Of a stretch of DNA of 46,379 bases, positions 24,571 through 31,953 are shown piece by piece. The notes below the pieces were generated by a model. It saw only the letters and a program-made list of their open reading frames with translations. It had not been told where the DNA came from and did no database searches. Position numbers and translations under genes: made by a program. The stretch spans positions 1-46,379 of the forward strand of contig DASWED010000044.1 in assembly GCA_036394995.1 (NCBI GenBank), read 5' to 3'. Each line of letters opens with the position of its first letter. Position 1 is the first letter of the stretch. Origin of the DNA: DASWED01 sp036394995 (lineage in GTDB: Bacteria; Actinomycetota; UBA4738; JACQTL01).

Positions 24571-24609
24571 GCGAGGGGCGTCCACGGGAGACCGTGGGCG
24601 CCCCTTCGC
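24571..24609 (+). terminator. Terminator hairpin after csp
   Basis: GCGAGGGGCGTCCACGG pairs with CCGTGGGCGCCCCTTCGC through about 17 pairs with one bulged A and a G-U pair, loop GAGA. It lies 20 nt beyond the csp stop and lacks a T-run. Confidence 0.7.
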
Positions 24610-24635
24610 ATCGGGCGGGCGTCATGGCGAGGGTG

Positions 24636-24677
24636 TGACGAACGTCATCGACACCGGGCGGAGGCAGCACCTATACT
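24636..24677 (+). promoter_or_regulatory. infC operon promoter with adjoining palindrome
   Basis: TCGACA (24648-24653) and TATACT (24672-24677) are 18 bp apart. The palindrome TGACG-AA-CGTCA (24636-24647) abuts the -35 and could be a protein-binding site. Predicted start is near 24684-24687. Confidence 0.65.
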
Positions 24678-24686
24678 TCCCAGCGA

Positions 24687-24782
24687 ATGGAATCGTGGAT
24701 CCACCCTGGGGCGCCGGCGATCCGTCGGTGCTCCTTGTTCGATAGAGGAGGTGATGCGGGGTCTCCGTTGAACCGCGCATAA
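24687..24782 (+). CDS. Possible infC leader ORF, 31 aa (uncertain)
   Basis: ATG 24687 lies 9 nt after the -10 TATACT, so it would sit at the 5' end of the transcript. The 31-codon frame contains the infC Shine-Dalgarno and ends at TAA 24780-24782, 22 nt inside the predicted infC coding region in another frame. No domain. Translation through the infC start could modulate IF3 synthesis, or the frame may be chance. Confidence 0.3.
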   Translation: MESWIHPGAPAIRRCSLFDRGGDAGSPLNRA

Positions 24783-25501
24783 ACGATCGGATCAGGTCGC
24801 CGCAGGTCCGCCTGGTCGGACCCGACGGCTCCCAGATCGGGATCGTCTCGACCCAGGACGCGCTGAGACGGGCCAGGGACATGGACCTCGACCTCGTCGA
24901 GGTGGCCCCCCAGGCCGCGCCGCCGGTCTGCCGGATCATGGACTACGGCAAGTACAAGTACGAGCGCGACATCCGGCAGAAGGAAGCCCGGAAGAAGCAG
25001 TCCCGGATCGAGGTCAAGGAGATCAAGTTCCGCCCGAAGATCGACCCGCACGACTACGCCACGAAGAAGGGGCACGTCGTGCGGTTCCTGAATGCGGGTG
25101 CGCGGGTCAAGATCACCATCATGTTCCGGGGGCGCGAGATGGCCCACACCGAGTTGGGACGCAAGATCCTGGACCGGCTGGTGGAGGACCTCAAGGACCT
25201 CGCCGTCGTGGACGCGTGGCCAAAGCTCGACGGCAGGAACATGGTCATGGTGATCGCCCCGGTCAAGAAACAGGTTCACGAGGTGTCCCACCGGCCGGCA
25301 GAGTCGCCGCGCGCGGCTCCGGTGGCCCGGGGGAGCGCTCCGGCGGCGGCCGAGGAGGCTCCGGGGGCTCCGGCTCCGAGTCCGGAGGGTCCGGAAGCAG
25401 CTCCGGCTCCGGCGGAAGCTGAGGCTCCGGCGGAAGCTCCGGCAGAGGCGCCGATCGGGGCTCCGGCTCCGGCCGAGCAGCCCGCCGAGGCCAAGCAGTA
25501 G
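24761..25501 (+). CDS. infC: Translation initiation factor IF-3
   Basis: Binds the 30S subunit and checks start codon and initiator tRNA. The N-domain RINDRIRSPQVRLVGPDGSQ and linker/C-domain PPVCRIMDYGKYKYE, KFRPKIDPHDYATKKGH and TIMFRGREM are unmistakable. No ATG, GTG or TTG exists in frame between the upstream TGA (24752-24754) and the conserved N-domain. GTC 24761, behind GGAGGTGAT (24747-24755), gives SVEPRINDRIR, which aligns with mycobacterial IF-3. Non-canonical infC starts are known to mediate autoregulation. About 75 C-terminal residues form an Ala/Pro/Glu-rich tail. Confidence 0.95.
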   Translation, partial: VSVEPRINDRIRSPQVRLVGPDGSQIGIVSTQDALRRARDMDLDLVEVAPQAAPPVCRIMDYGKYKYERDIRQKEARKKQSRIEVKEIKFRPKIDPHDYATKKGHVVRFLNAGARVKITIMFRGREMAHTELGRKILDRLVEDLKDLAVVDAWPKLDGRNMVMVIAPVKKQVHEVSHRPAESPRAAPVARGSAPAAAEEAPGAPAPSPEGPEAAPAPAEAEAPAEAPAEAPIGAPAPAEQPAEAKQ

Positions 25502-25530
25502 ACAACCCACCACACGACGAGGACGGTTCG

Positions 25531-25719
25531 ATGAAGCAGAAGACGCACCGCGGCGCGGCCAAGCGGTTCCGGGTCACCCGGAACGGCAAGGTCCTGCACC
25601 GCAAGGGCACCGGCAACCACTTCCTGCGCAAGAAGTCGGGGAGCCGCCGGCGCCGGGTCGAGGGGATGAGCGAGGTCACGGCCGAGGCGCGCACGCTCAA
25701 GCGCCTGCTGGGGAAGTAG
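25531..25719 (+). CDS. rpmI: Ribosomal protein bL35
   Basis: Large-subunit protein of 62 residues, highly basic, with the family start MKQKTHRGAAKRFRVT and the KSGSRRRRVEG segment. It follows infC at 29 nt and precedes rplT by 2 nt in the universal infC-rpmI-rplT order. Confidence 0.96.
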   Translation: MKQKTHRGAAKRFRVTRNGKVLHRKGTGNHFLRKKSGSRRRRVEGMSEVTAEARTLKRLLGK

Positions 25720-25721
25720 CC

Positions 25722-26084
25722 GTGGCCAGGGTCAAGCGAGCCGTCCATTCCAAGAAGAAGCGCCGGGAGATCCTCGAGGCCGCCAAGGGGTACCGGGGAG
25801 CGCGCCACAAGCGCCTGCGCGTGGCCAAGGAGCAGCTCCTGCACTCGGGCGTGTACGCGTACCGGGACCGGCGCGACAAGAAGGGCCAGTTCCGCCGCCT
25901 GTGGATCACCCGCATCGGCGCCGCCTCGAGGCAGAATGGGATGTCCTATTCGACGTTCATCGCCGGCCTGAAGGCCGGCGGCATCGAGCTCGACCGGAAG
26001 GTCCTGGCCGACATCGCCGTCCACGACCCCAAGGCGTTCTCGGGGCTCGTCGAGACGGCCAAGTCCTCGCTTCCGGCGAAGTAG
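25722..26084 (+). CDS. rplT: Ribosomal protein bL20
   Basis: Large-subunit assembly protein of 120 residues, start ARVKRAVHSKKKRREILE with KGYRGARHKRLRVAKEQLL and the C-terminal globular part RLWITRIGAASRQNGMSYS. GTG 25722 is the start, 2 nt after the rpmI stop and without its own strong Shine-Dalgarno, implying coupled translation. Confidence 0.97.
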   Translation: MARVKRAVHSKKKRREILEAAKGYRGARHKRLRVAKEQLLHSGVYAYRDRRDKKGQFRRLWITRIGAASRQNGMSYSTFIAGLKAGGIELDRKVLADIAVHDPKAFSGLVETAKSSLPAK

Positions 26085-26099
26085 TTCCTTCTCTCGGCT

Positions 26100-26121
26100 C
26101 CTCGCCGTCCGTACTGCGAGG
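26100..26121. terminator. Weak hairpin between convergent genes
   Basis: CCTCGC (26100-26105) and GCGAGG (26116-26121) form a 6-bp stem with a 10-nt loop between rplT and the convergent zinc-ribbon gene. It could serve either direction but is short and lacks a T-run. Confidence 0.3.
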
Positions 26122-26122
26122 C

Positions 26123-26329
26123 TCAGCGGCGGAGGTGCGGGTCCTTGAACAGATGGCCGCAGGTGAGGCACTTCATGTTGATGCGGGCGCCCGGTCCGGC
26201 GTGGAGGAAGGGCTGGGTTCGGTTCGAGCCGCACACGGGACAGTCGAGGCGCTCCGAGGGATGGCTGCCCCGGGGGTTGTTGGGGTCGGCTGGGGCCTTC
26301 CCGGGTTCGCCCTGCGTGGCTTCCTCCAT
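26123..26329 (-). CDS. Small zinc-ribbon protein, unknown function
   Basis: A 68-residue protein with two CxxC knuckles: CPVCGSNRTQP and, 23 residues after the first pair, CLTCGHLFKDP. The spacing suits a C4 zinc ribbon. The N-terminal 28 residues are polar and Pro/Glu-rich. A TAGGCT (26344-26339, minus strand) lies 9 nt before the ATG at 26329, the same leaderless geometry as in other genes of the window, and supports the frame being real. No specific family is recognised; a nucleic-acid or protein adaptor is possible. Confidence 0.6.
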   Translation of the reverse strand: MEEATQGEPGKAPADPNNPRGSHPSERLDCPVCGSNRTQPFLHAGPGARINMKCLTCGHLFKDPHLRR

Positions 26330-26553
26330 CCCACAGTGAGCCTACCCGACCCGAGCCTCATGGAGGGATTTGCATCTCCTTACCGCCGAGCTACTGGCCT
26401 GGAATCCCGACCTTCGGGTGCTGGGCATCTGAGGCCCTCCACTGCCGCCCTCTGAGGAAGGCGTGACCGGTCCACCCCAGCGTGCTGTTGCTTGACGCTG
26501 ATCGCTGTGACTCCTGGCGACGGAACGGGCTTTCGGTGGGGAGGAGCGGCGGC

Positions 26554-26559
26554 TAGCAT
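26554..26559 (+). promoter_or_regulatory. trmH-fusion gene -10 element
   Basis: TAGCAT lies 9 nt before GTG 26569; TTTCGG (26531-26536) at 17 bp is a weak -35. GGGAGG is present but only 2 nt from the GTG, too near to serve as a normal Shine-Dalgarno. The 240 bp from 26330 to this point otherwise show no gene. Confidence 0.5.
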
Positions 26560-26568
26560 CGGGAGGCT

Positions 26569-28014
26569 GTGATCACCTCGCTCAAGAATCCGCGGGTGGC
26601 GGACGCCGTGAAGCTCTCGAAGCGGGCGCTGCGGGAGAAGCGGCGGGAGTTCCTGGTGGAGGGCGCGCAGGCGGTCACGGAGGCGGTGCGGTCGCCGCGG
26701 GGGGCGTTGCTGTCGCAGCTGTTCGTGGGGCCGGACGCGGGGATGCATCCCGCGGTGGTGATGGCTCGGCACGCGGCGGTGCCGGTGACCGAGGTGTCGG
26801 AGGACGTCATCCGGGCGCTGACCTCCACCGTGACGCCGCAGGGGCTGGTCGGGGTGGCGTCGTTCGTGGACGTGGGGCTGGATGAGCTCCCGCCCGACCT
26901 GGACCTCGCTGCGGTCCTGTACTCCGTGCGGGACCCGGGGAATGCCGGGACCATCCTGCGGTCGGCGGACGCTGCGGGGGCCGGCGCCGTCGTGTTCTCC
27001 GAGGCCTCGGTGGACGTGTACAACCCGAAGACGGTTCGTTCCTCGGCGGGGTCGGTGTTCCACCTGCCGGTGGTGCGGGACGCCGGGATCGCGCAGACGC
27101 TTGACGCGCTGCGGACCCGCGGGCTCAGAGTGCTCGCGGCCACTGCCGGCGGAGAGGCCGACGTGTTCTCGGTGGACCTCCGCCGGGCCACGGCGTTCGT
27201 GTTCGGGAACGAGGCGTGGGGGTTGCCCGACGACGTGGCCGGGCTGGCCGACCAGACCGTTCGCATCCCGATCCCGGGGCGGGCCGAGTCGCTGAACCTG
27301 GCCACGGCGGCCGGGGTGTGCCTGTTCGAGGCCGTCCGGCAGCGGCTCCACAGGGGAGGGTCGCTGGAGGACCTCATCTCCGGCGCAGCGCACGACGTCC
27401 GCTCGCCGCTCACGGCGGTGAAGGGGTTCGTCTCCACCCTGGCCCGGCGGTGGACCGTGCTCGACGACGAACAGCGCCAGGCCATGTTCGATGCGATCTC
27501 CTACGACGTGGATCGCATGACCGCGGTGATCCGCGAGCTGGTCGACGCGTCTCGCCTGGCCGCGGGGCGGCTCGAGCTGTCGATGGAGCCGGTCGAGCTG
27601 GGGGATCTGGTGGGGTCGGTGGTCGCGTCCGCCACCGCGAACCCGGACCACCCGGCGGTGGTGTGGGAGGGCCAGGACCTCACCCTCACGGCGGATCCGG
27701 AGCGGCTCCGGGGGGCCATCGCCGCGATGGTGCAGGCGGCCGGGTGGTTCGGGCAGCAGGGGCCGGTCCGGATCCGCGCCCGGCGGGCCGGGGAGGATCT
27801 CCAGCTCGAGGTGGTCCGTTCGGCCACCGACCTCACCCGGTCCCAGGCCGACGACCTGTTCCGGCCCCGCCTGCCCGGCGAGGGTCCGGGGGCCAAGCTC
27901 GGCCTGCACGTGGCCCACGGCGTTGCGGAGGTCCTGGGGGGCTCGCTCACCGTGGACGTCTCGGGCGGGTTCGTCCTCCGGCTCCGCGTCCCGATCGAGC
28001 CCGGCTCGAGCTGA
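26569..28014 (+). CDS. TrmH/SpoU RNA methyltransferase fused to a degenerate histidine kinase module
   Basis: Residues 1-260 are a complete SpoU-type 2'-O-ribose methyltransferase: N-terminal RNA-binding lobe (SLKNPRVADAVKLSKRALRE), motif 1 VRDPGNAGTILRSADAAGA, motif 2 FGNEAWGLP, and motif 3 IPIPGRAESLNLATAAGV. Without any stop the chain continues into a HisKA-like dimerisation helix with an H-box AAHDVRSPLTAVKGF (His275), then an HATPase-like region. That region keeps a G2-like GPGAKLGLHVAHGVAEVLGG but lacks the N-box Asn and the DxGxG G1 box, so ATP binding is doubtful. It stands between rplT and pheS, where other actinobacteria have trmH, in Streptomyces (as I recall) followed by a separate sensor kinase gene, suggesting a gene fusion. 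Confidence 0.88.
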   Translation: MITSLKNPRVADAVKLSKRALREKRREFLVEGAQAVTEAVRSPRGALLSQLFVGPDAGMHPAVVMARHAAVPVTEVSEDVIRALTSTVTPQGLVGVASFVDVGLDELPPDLDLAAVLYSVRDPGNAGTILRSADAAGAGAVVFSEASVDVYNPKTVRSSAGSVFHLPVVRDAGIAQTLDALRTRGLRVLAATAGGEADVFSVDLRRATAFVFGNEAWGLPDDVAGLADQTVRIPIPGRAESLNLATAAGVCLFEAVRQRLHRGGSLEDLISGAAHDVRSPLTAVKGFVSTLARRWTVLDDEQRQAMFDAISYDVDRMTAVIRELVDASRLAAGRLELSMEPVELGDLVGSVVASATANPDHPAVVWEGQDLTLTADPERLRGAIAAMVQAAGWFGQQGPVRIRARRAGEDLQLEVVRSATDLTRSQADDLFRPRLPGEGPGAKLGLHVAHGVAEVLGGSLTVDVSGGFVLRLRVPIEPGSS

Positions 28015-28027
28015 GCCCCCGGTCCCC

Positions 28028-30354
28028 TCACCCAAGGTGGAACGGGACGCTCGTCAGGACCACCCGCTCCTCGAACAGGAACAGGCGCTTGACGAACAGC
28101 GCGGTCTGGCGGTGGAGCGGGTAGTGCAGGACGTGGCGGGGGATCAGCTCGGGGATGACCAGGGACACCACGGTGCCGGGCCGGGAGGTCTCCCGCCGGA
28201 CCTCGTCGAGCATGGGTCCGGTGAGGTCCCGGAAGGGTGCCTCCACCACGTCGAGCCGGATGCCCGGCCGGCGGTCGAACCATCCCTCGACGACCCGCTC
28301 AGAGTCCTCGGGGTCGAGGGCCAGGTACACGGCCCGGGTCTCCAGGGCCTGGAGCGACCGGGAGTAGTTCACCGCCCGGATGGCAGCGTCGTGGACCCCG
28401 GAGACGAACACCACCGCGACCAGGCGCTGGGGGGCCAGCGGCAGCGCGTCCACCCCGACCGGCCGGCCGTTCTCCGTCACGACCGGGACGTCCGTCACCG
28501 CGATCCGGCGCTCCCGGAGCAGACCGGCCTTCAGGCGGAACAGGTCGCGCCGCTTGGCCACGTACCACAGGGAGGGGTCCTCGATGAGCTCGGGGAGGAC
28601 GACCGTGGCGAAGTCCCCCGGCCCCCTTCGGACCCCCTCCAGGTAGGTCCGCACCCTCGGCAGCAGGTCGCCGCCGGAGCCCGGGAGCGACTCCAGGTGG
28701 AGGCTCCCCCGGGAGAACTCGTCCCATCGCTCCCGGAGCTCCCCGGATGGGGGGTTCGGCGAGAGGTACAGGGCTCTCGTCTCGCCGGGGTGGATGGCCC
28801 TGACGTAGCCCAGGGCCTCGGCCGTCGCCGCGTCGAGCCCCGGGACCAGGAGCACGGCGGTGTTCGCCGGGACCCGCGGGGTGACTGCCCGCTGCCGGAG
28901 CTGTTGCCGGACCGCCATGTAGTGCCGGTTGATCGCCTGGAACAGGACGACGATCGCCGCCATGGCCGTGATCGAGATCCACGCCCCCTCCCGGAACTTC
29001 GTCGCCGTGATGATCACCAGCACCACGCCGGTGCAGAGCGCGCCCACCCCGTTGATCGCGATCGACACCCCCCGCCCTCGCGCGGCGTCGCCACCCGCCG
29101 CGCGGACCTTCATCCAGTGCCGGACCATGCCGGCCTGCGACAGCGTGAACGCCGTGAACACCCCCACCACGTAGAGCTGGATGAGCTTGTCCAGGTTGCC
29201 GTCGAACCCCCAGATGAGGAGGCCCGCCAGCACCGCCAGCACGATCACCCCGTTCGAGAAGACCAGGCGGTCGCCCCGGTTCGCGAACTGCCGCGGCATG
29301 TACCGGTCCCGGGCCAGGATCGAGGAGAGCCGGGGGAAGTCCTGATACGACGTGTTCGCGGCGAGGATCAGGATGGCGGCCGTGAACACCTGCACGGCGT
29401 AGAAGCCGATCCCGCCGCCGAACACGGCGAACGCGATCTGCCCCACCACCGAGCGCTGTCCCGCCCCCGGGGGGACCAGACCGTCCATGTGGGTGGCCAG
29501 GTACGAGATCCCCAGGAACATCGTGATCGAGATGGTCCCCATCACGGCGAGCGTGTTGGCGGCGTTTCGGGACTGGGGGCGCTTGAAGGCCGGGACTCCG
29601 TTCGAGATGGCCTCCACGCCCGTGAGCGCCGTGGAGCCCGAGGAGAAGGCGTGCAGGATCACGAACAGCCCGAGCGGTCCGGCGTGCCGGGCCAGGTCGG
29701 AGATGGCCTGCACACCCTGGCCGCCCCCGGCCGGGCACCCGCCGACGGCGCACCTCGCCAGCCCCACGCCCACCATGGCCAGGATCGAGACCACGAACGC
29801 GTACGTGGGCACCGCGAACACGGCCCCCGTCTCCTTGACCCCCCGGAGGTTGGCGATCGTGAGGAGCACCACGAAGCCGATCGACAGCTCCACCGTGAAC
29901 CGGGAGAGCCCCCCGGCCGCTCCCACGATGGCCACCACCCCGGCCACCACCGAGACCGACACGGTCAGCACGTAGTCGACGAGGAGGGCCGCCGCGGCGA
30001 CCAGGGCGGGGAACGTTCCCAGGTTGTCCTTGCTGACGCTCTTCCGATCTCGCCGCCGGACGGGTAGGCCCGCACCGTCTGCCGGTACGAGACCACCACG
30101 ATGGCCAGGACGGCGGCGATCACCAGTGAGATCGGCAGCACCAGGTGGCGTGACGTGGCGCTCGCCGCCAGCAGCACCACCATGATCTGCTCCGTGGCGT
30201 ACGCCACCGAGGACAGCGGGTCGGAGGAGAAGATCGGCAGGGCCAGGATCTTCGGCAGGAGGGTGTGGGGAAGCTGGGACGTCGCATGGCGACGTCCCAG
30301 CAGGACGCGCTTCACCGTGGACCGGCGGGCCTGCTGGCCCTGGTCGGTCGCCAT
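28028..30354 (-). CDS. KimA/YdaO-like APC-superfamily permease, frame broken by apparent adapter sequence
   Basis: The N-terminal part (ATG 30354, about 100 residues) reads LPIFSSDPLSSVAYATEQ, typical of KimA/YdaO-type APC transporters (potassium uptake in Bacillus), and ends in YPSGG. The rest lies in another frame from about 30034 to 28028, starting SKDNLGTFPALVAAAALLVDY, and includes the remaining membrane helices and a ~240-residue soluble C-terminal domain. The junction (30035-30050) equals Illumina adapter sequence, so the frameshift is probably an assembly fault and the real gene intact, lacking a short GGGSYI-like stretch. It diverges from a KdpD-like/KdpE-like pair, supporting a potassium role; an amino-acid substrate is the alternative. 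Confidence 0.8.
30035..30050 (+). other. 16-nt exact match to Illumina adapter (probable assembly artefact)
   Basis: GACGCTCTTCCGATCT is the 3' end of the standard Illumina sequencing adapter (reverse complement AGATCGGAAGAGCGTC). It sits exactly where the permease reading frame breaks and where a conserved Gly-rich helix start is missing. Confidence 0.85.
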
Positions 30355-30359
30355 GCCGG

Positions 30360-30374
30360 GAGGCTGTCAGCCTC
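30360..30374. promoter_or_regulatory. Palindrome between divergent permease and kinase genes
   Basis: GAGGCTG-T-CAGCCTC is a perfect 15-bp palindrome with a single central base, in the 66-bp gap between the permease start (30354) and the kinase start (30421). It is a candidate operator, possibly for the adjacent response regulator, although OmpR-type regulators more often use direct repeats. Confidence 0.45.
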
Positions 30375-30420
30375 GCCGTGAACGAGGCGTGAGGATCGGC
30401 CTCCGGGGCGTCAAGATGGT

Positions 30421-31953
30421 GTGAGGACGCCAATGGGATCGAACGAACGCCTGCAGGCACGGCTCGAGGGCCGGAACCGCCGGGACCGGGCCGGCCCGGG
30501 CCGGCTCACGGTCCTCGGCGTCCTCGCCGCGCTTCTCATCCCGCTCGCTGCCACCGGCGTGGCGCTCGCGATCCCGCATGTGGCCGCCGCCAGCGCGGCC
30601 AGCCTCTACCTCCTCGGGGTGGTGGCCGTCTCGGTGCTGGGCGGCCTGTGGTCCGGGGTTGTGGCGTCCGTCGTGTCGTTCCTCGCGCTGAACTTCTTCT
30701 TCACCGAGCCGCGACACACGTTCGTGGTGAGCCGACCACAGGACGTGGTGGCGCTGGCGGTGTTCCTGGCGGTGGCCACGGTGGTCGGCGCCCTGGTGGC
30801 CCGGGCCTTCGAGGCACTGGACCGGGCAGAACGGAGGGCCTCCGAGACGGCCCGCCTGCAGGGATTCACCTCCCTGCTGCTGTCGGATCTCCCGCTCCCG
30901 ACGGTGCTCCAGCAGGCCGCCGGCTCCCTGGCAGAGACGATCGGACTGGCGACCTGCTCGATCGAGGTGGCGCCGGGCGAGGGGCTGGAACCGGTCCGGG
31001 CGGCGTGGCCGGCGACGCACCCCGAGCCGTGGGAGCCGGCGATCGTCGTCCCGGTGGGTTCGGGCGCGCGAACGCTCGGCACGATCACCGCCACGCTCCC
31101 CGCCGGCGAACAGGAGCTCACGGACGGCGGCCGTCGCCTGCTCGAGTCCTTCGCCGGGCAGATCGCGCTGGTCCTCGACCGTGCCCGGACCGAGGCCGAG
31201 GTCCGCGCGGTCCGGCTGGACGCCGAGGCGAGCCGGTCGCGGGCCGCGCTGTTCTCCTCGGTGACGCACGACCTGCGAACCCCCCTGGCGTCGATCAAGG
31301 CCAGCGTCACGGGCCTCATCGAGTCGGGCGGCGCCATGGACACCGCCCAGCGTGACGACCTCCTGCGGACGATCCTGGAGGAGGCCGACCGGCTGAACCG
31401 CCTGGTGGGGAACCTCCTGGACCTGGCCCGGTTGCGGGCCGGCGCGCTCACGCCGTCGCTCGAGCAGACCGGCGTGGAGGACGTCGTGGAGGCCGTGATC
31501 GCCAGGCTCCGTCCCCTCCTGGCGCCCTTCCAGGTCCGGATGGTGATCCGGCCGAACCTCCCCGAGGCCACGATCGACTCCCTCCAGATCGACCAGGTGT
31601 TCACGAACGTGCTCGAGAACGCCGCCCGGTTCTCCCCGCCGGGCTCCGAGATCCGGGTGACCGTCGCGAGCTACCAGGGCGCCATCGAGGCCACCGTGGC
31701 CGACAGGGGACCGGGCATCGCCGAGCCCGATCGGGAGCGTGCGTTCGAGCCGTTCTTTTCGAAGGATGCGGGTTCGGGGAGGGGCGGGACCGGCCTGGGG
31801 CTCGCCATCGCTCGCGCCATCGTCCATGCTCACGGCGGTCGGATGTGGATCGAGGGGGTTCCGGGCGGAGGAGCGGCCGTGCGCATCCGGCTTCCCACCT
31901 CGCCTGCCCACCCCCGGCCCTCGCTCGCTCCGAGTTCCGCGGCCGGACCGTGA
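30421..31953 (+). CDS. KdpD-like sensor histidine kinase lacking the N-terminal KdpD/USP domains
   Basis: Membrane sensor kinase of 510 residues. After a ~28-residue basic start come closely packed membrane helices (about residues 29-125) with LNFFFTEPRHTF, the DUF4118 signature of KdpD. A GAF-like linker follows, then HisKA with SSVTHDLRTPLASIKA (His283), and an intact HATPase: N-box TNVLENAARFSPPG, G1 DRGPGIAE, F-box FEPFF, G2 GGTGLGLAIARAI. The KdpD N-terminal and universal-stress domains are absent, so it is a short KdpD type. GTG 30421 has no obvious Shine-Dalgarno; ATG 30433 is possible. The stop overlaps the regulator's GTG. Confidence 0.9.
   Translation: MRTPMGSNERLQARLEGRNRRDRAGPGRLTVLGVLAALLIPLAATGVALAIPHVAAASAASLYLLGVVAVSVLGGLWSGVVASVVSFLALNFFFTEPRHTFVVSRPQDVVALAVFLAVATVVGALVARAFEALDRAERRASETARLQGFTSLLLSDLPLPTVLQQAAGSLAETIGLATCSIEVAPGEGLEPVRAAWPATHPEPWEPAIVVPVGSGARTLGTITATLPAGEQELTDGGRRLLESFAGQIALVLDRARTEAEVRAVRLDAEASRSRAALFSSVTHDLRTPLASIKASVTGLIESGGAMDTAQRDDLLRTILEEADRLNRLVGNLLDLARLRAGALTPSLEQTGVEDVVEAVIARLRPLLAPFQVRMVIRPNLPEATIDSLQIDQVFTNVLENAARFSPPGSEIRVTVASYQGAIEATVADRGPGIAEPDRERAFEPFFSKDAGSGRGGTGLGLAIARAIVHAHGGRMWIEGVPGGGAAVRIRLPTSPAHPRPSLAPSSAAGP

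Noticed and set aside
25275..25490. Repetitive GCTCCGG-rich stretch as a DNA repeat element
   Set aside because: It is the coding sequence of the Ala/Pro/Glu-rich IF-3 tail and is in frame throughout.
30355..30420. c-di-AMP (ydaO) riboswitch before the KimA-like permease
   Set aside because: The gap to the divergent gene is 66 bp, too short for the aptamer, and no ydaO motif is seen.
28028..30460. Natural pseudogenisation or programmed frameshift of the permease
   Set aside because: The break coincides exactly with Illumina adapter sequence and both flanks are well-kept coding sequence, so an assembly artefact is simpler.
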